Of a stretch of DNA of 56,607 nucleotides, positions 32,857 through 41,546 are shown piece by piece. The notes under the pieces are model-generated. The model searched no databases. It worked only from the letters and a program-made list of their open reading frames with translations, and had not been told where the DNA came from. The stretch comes from Akkermansia muciniphila (GTDB lineage: Bacteria > Verrucomicrobiota > Kiritimatiellia > RFP12 > JAAYNR01). Each line of letters opens with the position of its first letter. Position 1 is the stretch's first letter. The translations under genes were made by a program, and so were the position numbers. Location of the stretch: NCBI GenBank assembly GCA_945870025.1, contig CAMBQN010000017.1, positions 1-56,607 of the forward strand, given 5' to 3'.

Positions 32857-34737
32857 ATGGAACAAACACACGTTTTCAAGACAGAAGTTCGTCAACTGCT
32901 GGATCTGGTCATCCATTCCCTCTATTCCAAAAAGGAGATCTTTCTTCGTGAATTGATTTCCAACGCATCCGATGCAATCGACCGGGCGCAATACGAAGGT
33001 CTGACCGACAAGACGCTGGTTGAGGGCGTGACGGAATGGCGGATCGATCTGATCGCCGACAAAGCCGCCCGGACGCTGACGCTGCGTGACACCGGCATCG
33101 GTATGACGCAGGCCGAGACCGAGGAGAGTCTGGGAATGATCGCCCGTTCGGGCACCAAGACGTTTATGCAGGCGCTTAAGGAGAAGCAGGGAACCAACGC
33201 GCCGGAGCTGATCGGCCAGTTCGGCGTGGGCTTCTACGCCGCGTTCATGGTGGCCGATGCGGTGACCGTGGTCACCCGCCGCCGTGGCACGGCGGTCGAC
33301 GCGGCGGTGCGTTGGCACTCCACCGGCGACGGCACTTACACGACGGACGCCGCCACGCGGGACGAGCCGGGAACGACCGTTACCCTGCATCTGCGCGAGG
33401 GCATGGACGAGTATCTCGACGAGTGGCGGATCAAGGCGCTGGTCAAGCTGTACAGCGACTTCATCGCCCATCCCGTGCGCCTGGGCAAGGACGGCAAGGA
33501 TCCTGGCGAGGCCGATGCGCCCCTCAACACCATGAAGGCGCTGTGGAAGCGATCCAAGAGCGAGGTCAAGGACGAGGATTATACCGAATTCTACAAGCAT
33601 CTCACGCATGACAGCGCCGCGCCGCTGCGCGTGATCCCCATGGCGGTCGAAGGAGCCGTCGAGTTCCGGTCCCTGCTCTTCATCCCGCGCGAAATGCCCT
33701 TTGACCTCCTCCACCGCGCCGATCGCAAGCACGGCCTCAACCTTTACGTCCGCAATGTTTTCATCGGCGCCGATTTTGATGCCCTGTTGCCGGAATACCT
33801 CCGCTTTGTTCGCGGCGTGGTCGACTCGAGCGATCTGCCGTTGAACGTCTCACGCGAGATTCTGCAGGACGATGCCGTGATCCGCAAGATTCGCAGCAAT
33901 ATCGTCGGCAAGATTCTCGCCGCCCTCTCCGACATGAAGAAGGATAAGCCGGACGACTACAAAGTCTTTTTCAAGGCATTCGGACGCATCCTCAAGGAGG
34001 GTTTTCATTTCGATTTTGAAAACAAGGCCAAGCTCCAGGAGCTGGTGCTCTTCCATGCGGCGCGGGCCGAGGGGAACGCGCCGGTTTCGCTCCGGGACTA
34101 CCGCGATGCCATGAAGTCGACGCAGAAGGAGATTTACTATCTGATCGCCGAGAGCCTCGACGCAGCACGCCAGTCGCCCCATCTCGAAGCGGTCCTGGCG
34201 AGCGGTTGCGACGTGCTGCTGCTGGTGGATCCGATCGACCAGTGGGTGGTGGATTCGCTCGAAGAATACGAGGGGTGCACCTTGCGGGCGATCGACAAGG
34301 GCGATCTGGAACTCGGTTCCGATGAGGAAAAGGCCGAGGCGAAGAAGGCGATCGAAGCGGCCGGGCTGGCGTTGCGGCCGCTCCTCGACACCCTCCAGGC
34401 CCGGCTGGCGGATCGGGTGCGCGAGGTGCGCGTCTCGCCCCGGCTCACCGACTCGGCCTGCTGCCTCGTGGTTGACGCCCAGGCCATGAACGCGACCATG
34501 GAGCGGTTCATGCGCGCCATGAACCAGGAGGCGCCCAAGCAACTGCGCATCCTCGAAATTAATCCGAAACATCCCTTGGTTGAGAAGCTGCGCGCCATGC
34601 GCGAGGCCGACGCCGCTGATCCCCGGTTGGCCGACTATGCCGATCTGATTTTCGGGCAGGCGCAACTGGCCGAGGGCACTGTGCCTGCCGACGCGCAGCG
34701 TTTCACCCGGCTGGTGGCCGACCTGATGGCGCGATAG
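32857..34737 (+). CDS. htpG: Molecular chaperone HtpG (Hsp90)
   Basis: 626 residues, normal length. The GHKL ATPase domain has FLRELISNASDAIDRAQYE (catalytic Glu and Mg-binding Asn), DTGIGMTQAET and IGQFGVGFYAAFMVADAV. The middle domain has LYVRNVFIGADFDALLPEYL and SSDLPLNVSREILQDDAVI, and a C-terminal dimerisation domain follows. Cytosolic ATP-dependent chaperone. The tex gene follows after 7 bp, so the two are probably one transcript. Confidence 0.98.
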   Translation: MEQTHVFKTEVRQLLDLVIHSLYSKKEIFLRELISNASDAIDRAQYEGLTDKTLVEGVTEWRIDLIADKAARTLTLRDTGIGMTQAETEESLGMIARSGTKTFMQALKEKQGTNAPELIGQFGVGFYAAFMVADAVTVVTRRRGTAVDAAVRWHSTGDGTYTTDAATRDEPGTTVTLHLREGMDEYLDEWRIKALVKLYSDFIAHPVRLGKDGKDPGEADAPLNTMKALWKRSKSEVKDEDYTEFYKHLTHDSAAPLRVIPMAVEGAVEFRSLLFIPREMPFDLLHRADRKHGLNLYVRNVFIGADFDALLPEYLRFVRGVVDSSDLPLNVSREILQDDAVIRKIRSNIVGKILAALSDMKKDKPDDYKVFFKAFGRILKEGFHFDFENKAKLQELVLFHAARAEGNAPVSLRDYRDAMKSTQKEIYYLIAESLDAARQSPHLEAVLASGCDVLLLVDPIDQWVVDSLEEYEGCTLRAIDKGDLELGSDEEKAEAKKAIEAAGLALRPLLDTLQARLADRVREVRVSPRLTDSACCLVVDAQAMNATMERFMRAMNQEAPKQLRILEINPKHPLVEKLRAMREADAADPRLADYADLIFGQAQLAEGTVPADAQRFTRLVADLMAR

Positions 34738-34744
34738 AGGCATT

Positions 34745-37048
34745 ATGGATAATACCCCATCCGCAGATCCCGGGCTTGACGTCTCGCTGCCCCGTCTGGT
34801 CGACGAGCTGTCCATCACACCGCGCCAAATCATGGCCGTGGCCAAGCTCCTCGCCGAGGGCAGCACCATTCCCTTCATCGCCCGCTACCGCAAGGAGCAG
34901 CACGGCAATCTGGACGAGGTGCAGATCTCCAAGATTCAGGAACGCCTCGCCTATTACCGGGAGTTGGAGGATCGCAAGCAGACCGTGCTCCGGTCGATCG
35001 GGGAGCAGGGGAAGCTCACCGACGAACTGCGCGAGAAGATCACCGTTTGCGTCTCGAAGACCGTCCTGGAAGACCTGTATCTTCCCTTCAAGCCAAAGCG
35101 CCGCACCCGCGCCATGATCGCCCGCGAGCGCGGGCTCGCCCCGCTCGCCGACCGCATCCTGGCGCAGGCCGCTGCTGGCGACCCCGACACGGAAGCCGCC
35201 GCCTTCATCAACGCCGAGAAGGGCGTTGAATCGGTTGCCGCCGCCTGTGCCGGAGCACGCGACATCGTCGCTGAAACCGTCGCCGAGAATGCCGACGTTC
35301 GCGGTTTCGTCCGCCGGGCCTTCGCCGAACGGGGCGAGGTCGTCTCCGAGGTGGTCGATCCCAAGCCCGAGCAGCCCACCAAGTTCGAGCAATATTACGA
35401 CTTCCGCGAATCGGTCGCCGCGATTCCGTCACACCGCTTCCTCGCCATCCGCCGGGGGCAGACCGAGAACGTCTTGCGCGTCAAGTTGGCCGTCGACGCC
35501 GAACCGCTGGTTCGCCGCATCGAGGAAATCTGCGCGCTCAATCCCGCCTCGCCTTTTTCCCCCCACCTGAAACTCGCCATTGAAGACAGTTACAAACGGC
35601 TGATCGCCCCCAGTGTCGAGATCGACGTCCTCGTCGAGCTCAAGCTGAAGGCCGACCGCGACGCCATCGCCATCTTCGGCGAAAATCTCCGCAACCTGCT
35701 GCTCCAACCGCCGCTCGGTGACAAGAAGGTGATCGGCGTCGACCCCGGCTATCGCACGGGCTGCAAGTGCGCCGCCATTGACGCCACCGGCAAGTTCATC
35801 GAGACGGTCACCCTCTATCCCTCGCAGGGCGACCGTTCCGCGATTGAAGCGCAGGTCGAGGTGTGCAAGCTGGTGGCCCGGCATCACCCCGCCGCGTTCG
35901 CCGTCGGCAACGGCACCGCCGGCCGCGAGACCGAGACGTTCGTCCGCCAGACCCTGAAGAAGGCGGGCCATCCGGAGGTCGTCGTGGTTTCGGTCAACGA
36001 ATCGGGCGCCTCGGTCTACTCGGCATCGGAGATCGCGCGTGACGAATTTCCCGATCTCGATCTGACTATCCGCGGCGCCATTTCCATTGGGCGCCGCCTG
36101 CAGGACCCGCTCGCCGAGCTGGTCAAGATCGATCCCAAGTCGATCGGCGTCGGCCAGTACCAGCACGACGTCCACCAGCCGCTGCTGGCGGACAAGCTGG
36201 ACGAAATCGTCGTCTCCTGCGTGAACCACGTCGGTGTGGAGGCGAACACCGCCTCGGCGGCGCTGCTGGCCCGCGTTTCGGGAATCGGCCCGACGCTGGC
36301 CAAGAGGCTCGTCGCGCATCGCGACGCGCACGGTCCGTTTGCCAGCCGCAAGGCGCTCTCGAAAGTGACCGGTTTCGGACCCAAGACGTTCGAACAGGCC
36401 GCTGGCTTCCTTCGCATTCACGGTGCGGCCAACCCGCTCGATGCCTCGGCGGTTCATCCCGAGCGTTACGCGCTGGTTGCGCAGATGGCCGCCGATAGCG
36501 GCGTCGCGATCCAGGACCTGGTCGGCAACAGTGCGGCGATTGACGCGATTCCTCTCAAAAAATATCTGTCCGACACGGTTGGCGAGCCCACCCTGCGCGA
36601 CATCATCGCCGAGTTGAAGAAACCGGGACGCGACCCGCGAGCGACGTTTGAACCGCCGCATTTCCTCGACACCGTCACGGAGATTGAGCATGTCAAACCG
36701 GGCATGGCGCTCGAAGGCGTTGTCACCAACGTAACCGCATTCGGCGCGTTCGTGGACATCGGCGTCCATCAAGACGGCCTCGTCCACCTTTCCCAGCTTT
36801 CCGACCGCTTCATTCGTGACCCCTCGGAAGTGGTCAAGGCAGGGGACCGGATACAGGTCAAGGTGCTCGACGTTGATCTCGCGCGCAAGCGCATCTCGCT
36901 CACCGCGCGCACCCACGGCGCTCCGACGGCACCCGGTCCAAAGCCGGCAGCCGCCAGTCCCAACCGCCCCGGCGCGCCCCGGCCCGCCGCATCCGGCCGG
37001 CCCCCGCCGCGCCCCGGCTTCGCCGCCAACCCGTTTGCGAATCTTTAG
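34745..37048 (+). CDS. tex: Tex-family RNA-binding transcription accessory protein
   Basis: 767 residues. Tex N-terminal helical region (ELSITPRQIMAVAKLLAEGS, TIPFIARYRKEQHGNLDEVQ). A YqgF/RNase H-like domain begins VIGVDPGYRTGCKCAAIDAT. The helix-hairpin-helix motifs are in ARVSGIGPTLAKRLVAHR and LSKVTGFGPKTFEQAAGF. An S1 domain lies at about 650-725 (GMALEGVVTNVTAFGAFVDI). The last 40 residues are a Pro/Ala-rich tail. Tex proteins bind nucleic acid and modulate transcription. It is second in the htpG transcript. Confidence 0.97.
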   Translation: MDNTPSADPGLDVSLPRLVDELSITPRQIMAVAKLLAEGSTIPFIARYRKEQHGNLDEVQISKIQERLAYYRELEDRKQTVLRSIGEQGKLTDELREKITVCVSKTVLEDLYLPFKPKRRTRAMIARERGLAPLADRILAQAAAGDPDTEAAAFINAEKGVESVAAACAGARDIVAETVAENADVRGFVRRAFAERGEVVSEVVDPKPEQPTKFEQYYDFRESVAAIPSHRFLAIRRGQTENVLRVKLAVDAEPLVRRIEEICALNPASPFSPHLKLAIEDSYKRLIAPSVEIDVLVELKLKADRDAIAIFGENLRNLLLQPPLGDKKVIGVDPGYRTGCKCAAIDATGKFIETVTLYPSQGDRSAIEAQVEVCKLVARHHPAAFAVGNGTAGRETETFVRQTLKKAGHPEVVVVSVNESGASVYSASEIARDEFPDLDLTIRGAISIGRRLQDPLAELVKIDPKSIGVGQYQHDVHQPLLADKLDEIVVSCVNHVGVEANTASAALLARVSGIGPTLAKRLVAHRDAHGPFASRKALSKVTGFGPKTFEQAAGFLRIHGAANPLDASAVHPERYALVAQMAADSGVAIQDLVGNSAAIDAIPLKKYLSDTVGEPTLRDIIAELKKPGRDPRATFEPPHFLDTVTEIEHVKPGMALEGVVTNVTAFGAFVDIGVHQDGLVHLSQLSDRFIRDPSEVVKAGDRIQVKVLDVDLARKRISLTARTHGAPTAPGPKPAAASPNRPGAPRPAASGRPPPRPGFAANPFANL

Positions 37049-37124
37049 GGTCCGCGGGCCTCTCCATCATTAGCGGCTCGGCGGGCCGCCGCCGCTGGGG
37101 TGTTTGGGGAGGCGGCCGATAGAA

Positions 37125-37191
37125 TCGAAGGAATCGAGATAATCGACGGAATCGAATCGGTCGAATCGGTCGACTCCATCGATTCCATCGA
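37125..37191. repeat. TCGA-phased 9-bp repeat array 2
   Basis: TCGA at 37125, 37134, 37143, 37152, 37161, 37170, 37179 and 37188, eight units at exact 9-bp spacing, ending shortly before the ribosome site of the four-helix-bundle gene. The 31 bases 37134-37164 recur identically at 37639-37669. Confidence 0.93.
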
Positions 37192-37208
37192 AAAGAAAGG
37201 AGCGGGAC

Positions 37209-37637
37209 ATGAGCCTATTCGGCGGGACGGGTGGCTACTTCTGGCTGGATTCGTGGATTCTGGCCAATATCGTTCAGCTTGGGACGCAACGCTTCTGCAA
37301 GCGCTTCCTGAACCGCACGAACGATCCATGCGGCCGTCAGTACGACCAGATGACACAGGCCGCACGGTCGGGGTGCGCAAACATCGCCGAGGGATCGGCG
37401 CGACGGGCGACCTCCAAAGAAACCGAGATGCGGCTGACGGACGTGGCTCGGGCGAGTCTGGCGGAATTGGCAGGCGACTACCTGAACTGGCTTTTTCAGC
37501 AGGAAAAGGTCCCCTGGGGTAAGGAGACGCCCGAGGCGCGGGCGGTTTACGCCGTGCGCTTGGACAAGGCGGCGTACGACGAGGATGTGGTGCATGATGC
37601 CTGCGCGCACATTCTGACGCAGAAGCGGATCGAATGA
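37209..37637 (+). CDS. Four-helix-bundle protein (23S rRNA intervening-sequence / S23-like family)
   Basis: 142 residues from ATG at 37209 with AAAGGAG 6 nt upstream. The family pattern is present: long helices with CGRQYDQMTQAARSGCANIAEGSA and TDVARASLAELAGDYLNWLF (the N-I-A-E-G turn is characteristic). Members form small four-helix bundles; some are encoded in 23S rRNA intervening sequences and are related in fold to Avd of diversity-generating retroelements, others stand alone with unknown function. No rRNA or reverse transcriptase is nearby. The last codons (ATC GAA) lie within repeat array 3, so the gene is bracketed by two near-identical arrays. Confidence 0.88.
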   Translation: MSLFGGTGGYFWLDSWILANIVQLGTQRFCKRFLNRTNDPCGRQYDQMTQAARSGCANIAEGSARRATSKETEMRLTDVARASLAELAGDYLNWLFQQEKVPWGKETPEARAVYAVRLDKAAYDEDVVHDACAHILTQKRIE

Positions 37638-37696
37638 GTCGAGATAATCGACGGAATCGAATCGGTCGATTCCATCGATTCCATCGATTCCATCGC
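37630..37696. repeat. TCGA-phased 9-bp repeat array 3
   Basis: TCGA at 37630, 37639, 37648, 37657, 37666, 37675 and 37684, with TCGC at 37693, all 9 bp apart. The first unit is coding (end of the four-helix-bundle gene). It includes the second copy of the 31-bp direct repeat shared with array 2. Confidence 0.93.
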
Positions 37697-37750
37697 TCCC
37701 GATAAACCCGGCTCAATCCTGTTTCCATCCGGCCGAAGGCTGGCGGCTTT

Positions 37751-37778
37751 CCTGAACCCTGCGCCCTGAACTCTGCAC
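37751..37778. repeat. Heptamer array CCTGAAC x4
   Basis: CCTGAAC, CCTGCGC, CCTGAAC, TCTGCAC: four 7-bp units leading straight into the long hairpin at 37775. The unit is the same as at 15593, shifted in phase by one base. Confidence 0.75.
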
Positions 37779-37810
37779 CTGCAAAACCGCTACGGCGGTT
37801 TTGCAGGTGC
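37775..37810. terminator. Perfect 16-bp hairpin downstream of ppdK
   Basis: GCACCTGCAAAACCGC (37775-37790), loop TACG, GCGGTTTTGCAGGTGC (37795-37810). The stem is perfect and lies 9 bp past the ppdK stop on the minus strand. It has no T-run after it, so it may be a 3'-end-stabilising or factor-dependent terminator, or a repeat element. Confidence 0.6.
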
Positions 37811-37818
37811 CTCCGGGA

Positions 37819-40533
37819 TCATTTCTTTCCATGCCGGATCGCGGCCTGGGCGGCGGCGACGCGGGCGATGGGGACGCGGTAGGGGGAGCAGCTCACGTAG
37901 GTCATGCCCTGGCGGTAGCAGAATTCGACCGAAGCAGGGTCGCCGCCCTGTTCGCCGCAGATGCCGATCTTGATGTTCGGCCGGACCTGGCGCCCCTTCT
38001 GGGCGGCGATCTCGATCAGCATGCCCACGCCCGACTGGTCGATCGTCTGGAAGGGGTCGGCATCGAGAATCCGTTTCTGCAGGTAATCGTTCATGAATCC
38101 GCCGGTGTCATCGCGGCTGAAGCCGAAGGTCATCTGCGTGAGATCGTTGGTGCCGAAGCTGAAGAACTCGGCGATGCTGGCCATCTTGTCGGCCAACAGG
38201 GCGGCCCGCGGGATCTCGATCATCGTGCCCAGATGGTACGTGATTGATTTCAGTCCGGTGCGGGCCAGCACGTCGGCGTAGACCGCATCAATGATCTTCT
38301 TGCTGAACTCCAGTTCGCGCACATCGCACGTCACGGGGATCATGATCTCGGGATGGGGGGTCTTGCCGGCGGCGATCAGCTCGGCGGCCGATTCGAAGAT
38401 CGCGCGGATCTGCGTCTCGGAGATTTCGGGATAGGTCACGCCCAGGCGGACGCCGCGGTGGCCCATCATCGGATTGGACTCCTTGAGCGCCTCGCCGCGC
38501 TTTTCAATCTCCTTGATGTCGATGCCGAGCGCCTTGGCCAGATCCTCCCGGTTGCCTTGCGAATGGGGGATGAATTCATGCAGCGGCGGGTCCAGCAGGC
38601 GGAAGGTCACGGGCAGGCCGTCCATGGCCAGCAGCGTCGCCTTGATGTCGCTCTTCATGAACGGGAAGAGCTGCGCGAGGACCGCCTTGCGTTCGGCGGT
38701 GGACCCGGAGAGGATCATCTTGCGCAGCAGGAAGAGCGGCTCCGCCGAATCCTTGCCGTAGAACATGTGCTCGGTGCGGAAGAGTCCGATGCCCTCGGCG
38801 CCGAACGTGCGGGCGAGCGCGGCGTCGGAGGGCGTGTCGGCATTGGTCCGCACGCCCATGGTGCGGAATTTGTCGACCAGAGCCATGAATTTTTGGAAGC
38901 GCGGGTTTTCCGTTGCGGCAATCATCGGCTGCTGTCCGACGTAGGCGTGGCCCTTGGTGCCGTTCAGCGTGATCACATCGCCAGCCTTCAAGACCGTGCT
39001 TCCAGCCCGGACGGTCTGGTTTTCCAGGGAGATGTGCAATTCGCCGGCGCCGACGACGCAGCACTTGCCCCAGCCGCGGGCGACGAGCGCCGCATGGGAG
39101 GTCATGCCGCCGCGGGCGGTCAGGATGCCCTCAGCCGCGCGCATCCCCTCGACGTCTTCGGGGTTGGTCTCCTCGCGAACGAGGATGCACGGACGGTTGG
39201 CACGGAAGGAGGCCACCGCCGCTTCGGCGGTGAAGACGATCACGCCAGCCGCAGCGCCCGGACCGGCGGGGAGGCCCTTGACGAACGGGGTGAGTCCCTT
39301 TTCAATCTTCGGGTCGAGGATCGGGTGGAGCAGCTCGTCCAACTGCGCCGGCTCCACGCGCAGGACCGCCTGCTTTTCGTCGATGATCTTCTCCTGGAGC
39401 ATGTCCATCGCCATGTTCAGCGCGGCCGTACCGGTCCGCTTGCCCACGCGGCATTGGAGCATGTAGAGCGTCCCCTCCTGAATCGTGAACTCGATGTCGA
39501 GCATGTCGGCATAGTTCTTCTCGAGCACGGCGCGGATGCCGCAGAGCTGCTTGTAAGTGTCGGGCATCAGCTCCTGAAGCGACTGCAGGTGGTCGTTCTG
39601 CGCATTCTTGGTGTCGTTGTTGAGCGGATTGGGGGTGCGGATGCCAGCCACCACGTCCTCGCCCTGCGCGTTGATCAGCCATTCGCCGTAGAAGGTGTTT
39701 TCGCCGGTGGCCGGGTTGCGGGTGAAGGCCACGCCCGTGGCGGAGGTATCGCCCATGTTGCCGAACACCATGGCCTGCACGTTCACCGCGGTGCCCCAGG
39801 CGTCGGGAATACCCTCGATACGGCGGTACGAGACGGCTTTCTTGCCGTTCCAGCTCTTGAACACGGCGCCGATGCCGCCCCAGAGCTGCTTCATCGGGTC
39901 ATCGGGGAAGGGGACACCCAGTTCCTCCTGAACGCGACGCTTGAAGCTTTCGGCCAGTTCCTGGAGATTGGCAGCGGTCAGCTCAGTGTCGCTGGTGCAC
40001 TTCTTGACGTGCTTGTACTCGTCGAGGGCGGTATCGAGGAGCTTGCGGATGCCCACGCCCTTGGCGGGGTCGCGTCCTTCGGCCTTCTCCATCACGACAT
40101 CGGCGTACATCATGATCAGGCGGCGGTAGCTGTCCCACACGAAACGGGGATTCTGCGTCTTGGCGATCATGGCCGGGATGGTGGTGCTCGACAGGCCGAC
40201 ATTCAGGACGGTATCCATCATGCCGGGCATGGAACTGCGCGCGCCCGAGCGGCACGAGACCAGCAACGGGTTCACGGGGTCTCCGTATTTCATCCCCATG
40301 GTGGCTTCGGTCTTGCGCAGCGCATCCAGAACCTGGGATTCCAACTCTGCGGGGAACCGCCCGCCCTGATCAAAATAGTCGGTGCAACACGCCGTGGTCA
40401 CGGTAAAACCAGCGGGGACCGGCAGGTTGAGATGACACATCTCGGCAAGATTGGCGCCCTTGCCACCGAGCAGATTCTTGTCCTTGGCATTACCCTCGGC
40501 GCTCTTGCCTCCAAACGTATAAACATATTTCAT
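37819..40533 (-). CDS. ppdK: Pyruvate, phosphate dikinase
   Basis: Interconverts pyruvate + ATP + Pi with PEP + AMP + PPi. 904 residues, slightly longer than the 874-residue Clostridium enzyme. The ATP-grasp N-terminal domain begins YVYTFGGKSAEGNAKDKNLL and GGKGANLAEM. The phosphohistidine domain has GGMTSHAALVARGWGKCCVV (His near residue 478). The PEP/pyruvate TIM barrel has GIGLFRTEHMFYG and ends FSFGTNDLTQMTFGFSRDD, GICGEQGGDP (catalytic Cys) and YVSCSPYRVPIARVAAAQA. With enolase encoded 8 kb away this suggests a PPi-dependent glycolysis/gluconeogenesis step. Confidence 0.98.
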   Translation of the reverse strand: MKYVYTFGGKSAEGNAKDKNLLGGKGANLAEMCHLNLPVPAGFTVTTACCTDYFDQGGRFPAELESQVLDALRKTEATMGMKYGDPVNPLLVSCRSGARSSMPGMMDTVLNVGLSSTTIPAMIAKTQNPRFVWDSYRRLIMMYADVVMEKAEGRDPAKGVGIRKLLDTALDEYKHVKKCTSDTELTAANLQELAESFKRRVQEELGVPFPDDPMKQLWGGIGAVFKSWNGKKAVSYRRIEGIPDAWGTAVNVQAMVFGNMGDTSATGVAFTRNPATGENTFYGEWLINAQGEDVVAGIRTPNPLNNDTKNAQNDHLQSLQELMPDTYKQLCGIRAVLEKNYADMLDIEFTIQEGTLYMLQCRVGKRTGTAALNMAMDMLQEKIIDEKQAVLRVEPAQLDELLHPILDPKIEKGLTPFVKGLPAGPGAAAGVIVFTAEAAVASFRANRPCILVREETNPEDVEGMRAAEGILTARGGMTSHAALVARGWGKCCVVGAGELHISLENQTVRAGSTVLKAGDVITLNGTKGHAYVGQQPMIAATENPRFQKFMALVDKFRTMGVRTNADTPSDAALARTFGAEGIGLFRTEHMFYGKDSAEPLFLLRKMILSGSTAERKAVLAQLFPFMKSDIKATLLAMDGLPVTFRLLDPPLHEFIPHSQGNREDLAKALGIDIKEIEKRGEALKESNPMMGHRGVRLGVTYPEISETQIRAIFESAAELIAAGKTPHPEIMIPVTCDVRELEFSKKIIDAVYADVLARTGLKSITYHLGTMIEIPRAALLADKMASIAEFFSFGTNDLTQMTFGFSRDDTGGFMNDYLQKRILDADPFQTIDQSGVGMLIEIAAQKGRQVRPNIKIGICGEQGGDPASVEFCYRQGMTYVSCSPYRVPIARVAAAQAAIRHGKK

Positions 40534-40616
40534 AAAAAGATTCGTCTCCTTAAAAATGCGGCAGGGAAAGCTCCCGCTACCGACTCGACTGGGTTTCTGT
40601 AAGCAAAACGCGCGGG

Positions 40617-40645
40617 AGTATAGGGCACTTCGGGTGAAAGGTCAA
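40617..40645 (-). promoter_or_regulatory. Putative sigma70 promoter of ppdK
   Basis: On the minus strand, TTGACC (40645-40640), 17-bp spacer, TATACT (40622-40617). It lies in the short gap between tadB and ppdK, so ppdK need not depend on the Tad operon. The leader would be about 75 nt, with AAGGAG 12 nt before the ATG. Confidence 0.7.
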
Positions 40646-40652
40646 GGTGTCC

Positions 40653-41546
40653 TTACACATCAATCCGGATTATTTTCCGGATGAGCAGGCCGCCGCAGAC
40701 GAGCATGATGATGACGGCGATAATGCTGATGATACCGGCGCGGGATTGGAAGAAGGGAAGCATCATTCCTGGCTTGATGACCGTCAGGATGATCGCGAGG
40801 GCGATCGGCATGGTGCCGACGATGATTCCCTGTAGGCGGCCCTGGGCAGTGAGGGTGCGGACGCGGTTCTCGATGCGCATCCGCTCGCGGATGGTGAGGC
40901 TGATGCGATCAAAGACTTCGGTGAGGTTGCCACCTGTCTTGCGCGCGATGTCGATGGTGGTGATGACCAGGTTGAGGTCTTCGCTGCCCACGCGCTGTTC
41001 CATGCTCTGCATCGCCTCGTTGAACCCCATGCCAAGGCGGAGCTGCTGGAGCATCACCTCGAATTCCTGGGCGATCGGATTCTCGCCATTCTGCACCACG
41101 GTTTCGAAGGACTGGTTGATGCTGAAGCCAGCGCGGAGGGCGTTGCTCATGTGGGAGAGGGCGTCAACGAGCTGGACATTGAACCGGCGGCGGCGGCGCG
41201 CGCGCAAAAAGACGAGGAGCTGATTGGGCGCGAAGAGCGCGGCCATGCCGCCGGAAAGTCCGAATGCCAGCCCCAGAAGCGTGACCGGGATGTTGGCCGG
41301 ATTGAAGAAGGCGACGTTGATGAGCAGGAACACGGCGGTGGCGACGGCCCATCCGATCTCGCTCAGACGCCGCGGCGGGATGAAGAGAAAGAGATCCTCG
41401 AACTTGCGGGCGGTTTGTTCGGAATAGGTGCCCGAGTAAACCTGCGCGCCGGTTCCGAAGGCCCGGAGCAGGACAAAAGACAGTCCGCCGAAACTCAGGG
41501 CAAAAAGCACGCAGCCGCTGATGGCGAGCAGGGGCGTTGAACTCAT
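40653..41546 (-). CDS. tadB: Tad pilus inner-membrane platform protein TadB (T2SSF family)
   Basis: 297 residues. Two N-terminal membrane helices, a cytoplasmic basic segment ([20 protein letters not shown]), the T2SSF core ([54 protein letters not shown]) and two C-terminal helices. It anchors the TadA motor and drives Flp subunit extraction. It overlaps tadA by 4 bp. No TadC partner follows; the next gene is ppdK. Confidence 0.93.
   Translation of the reverse strand: MSSTPLLAISGCVLFALSFGGLSFVLLRAFGTGAQVYSGTYSEQTARKFEDLFLFIPPRRLSEIGWAVATAVFLLINVAFFNPANIPVTLLGLAFGLSGGMAALFAPNQLLVFLRARRRRRFNVQLVDALSHMSNALRAGFSINQSFETVVQNGENPIAQEFEVMLQQLRLGMGFNEAMQSMEQRVGSEDLNLVITTIDIARKTGGNLTEVFDRISLTIRERMRIENRVRTLTAQGRLQGIIVGTMPIALAIILTVIKPGMMLPFFQSRAGIISIIAVIIMLVCGGLLIRKIIRIDV

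Noticed and set aside
37209-37637. Diversity-generating retroelement (the four-helix-bundle protein resembles Avd)
   Set aside because: No reverse transcriptase, template/variable repeat pair or variable target gene is visible within the window.
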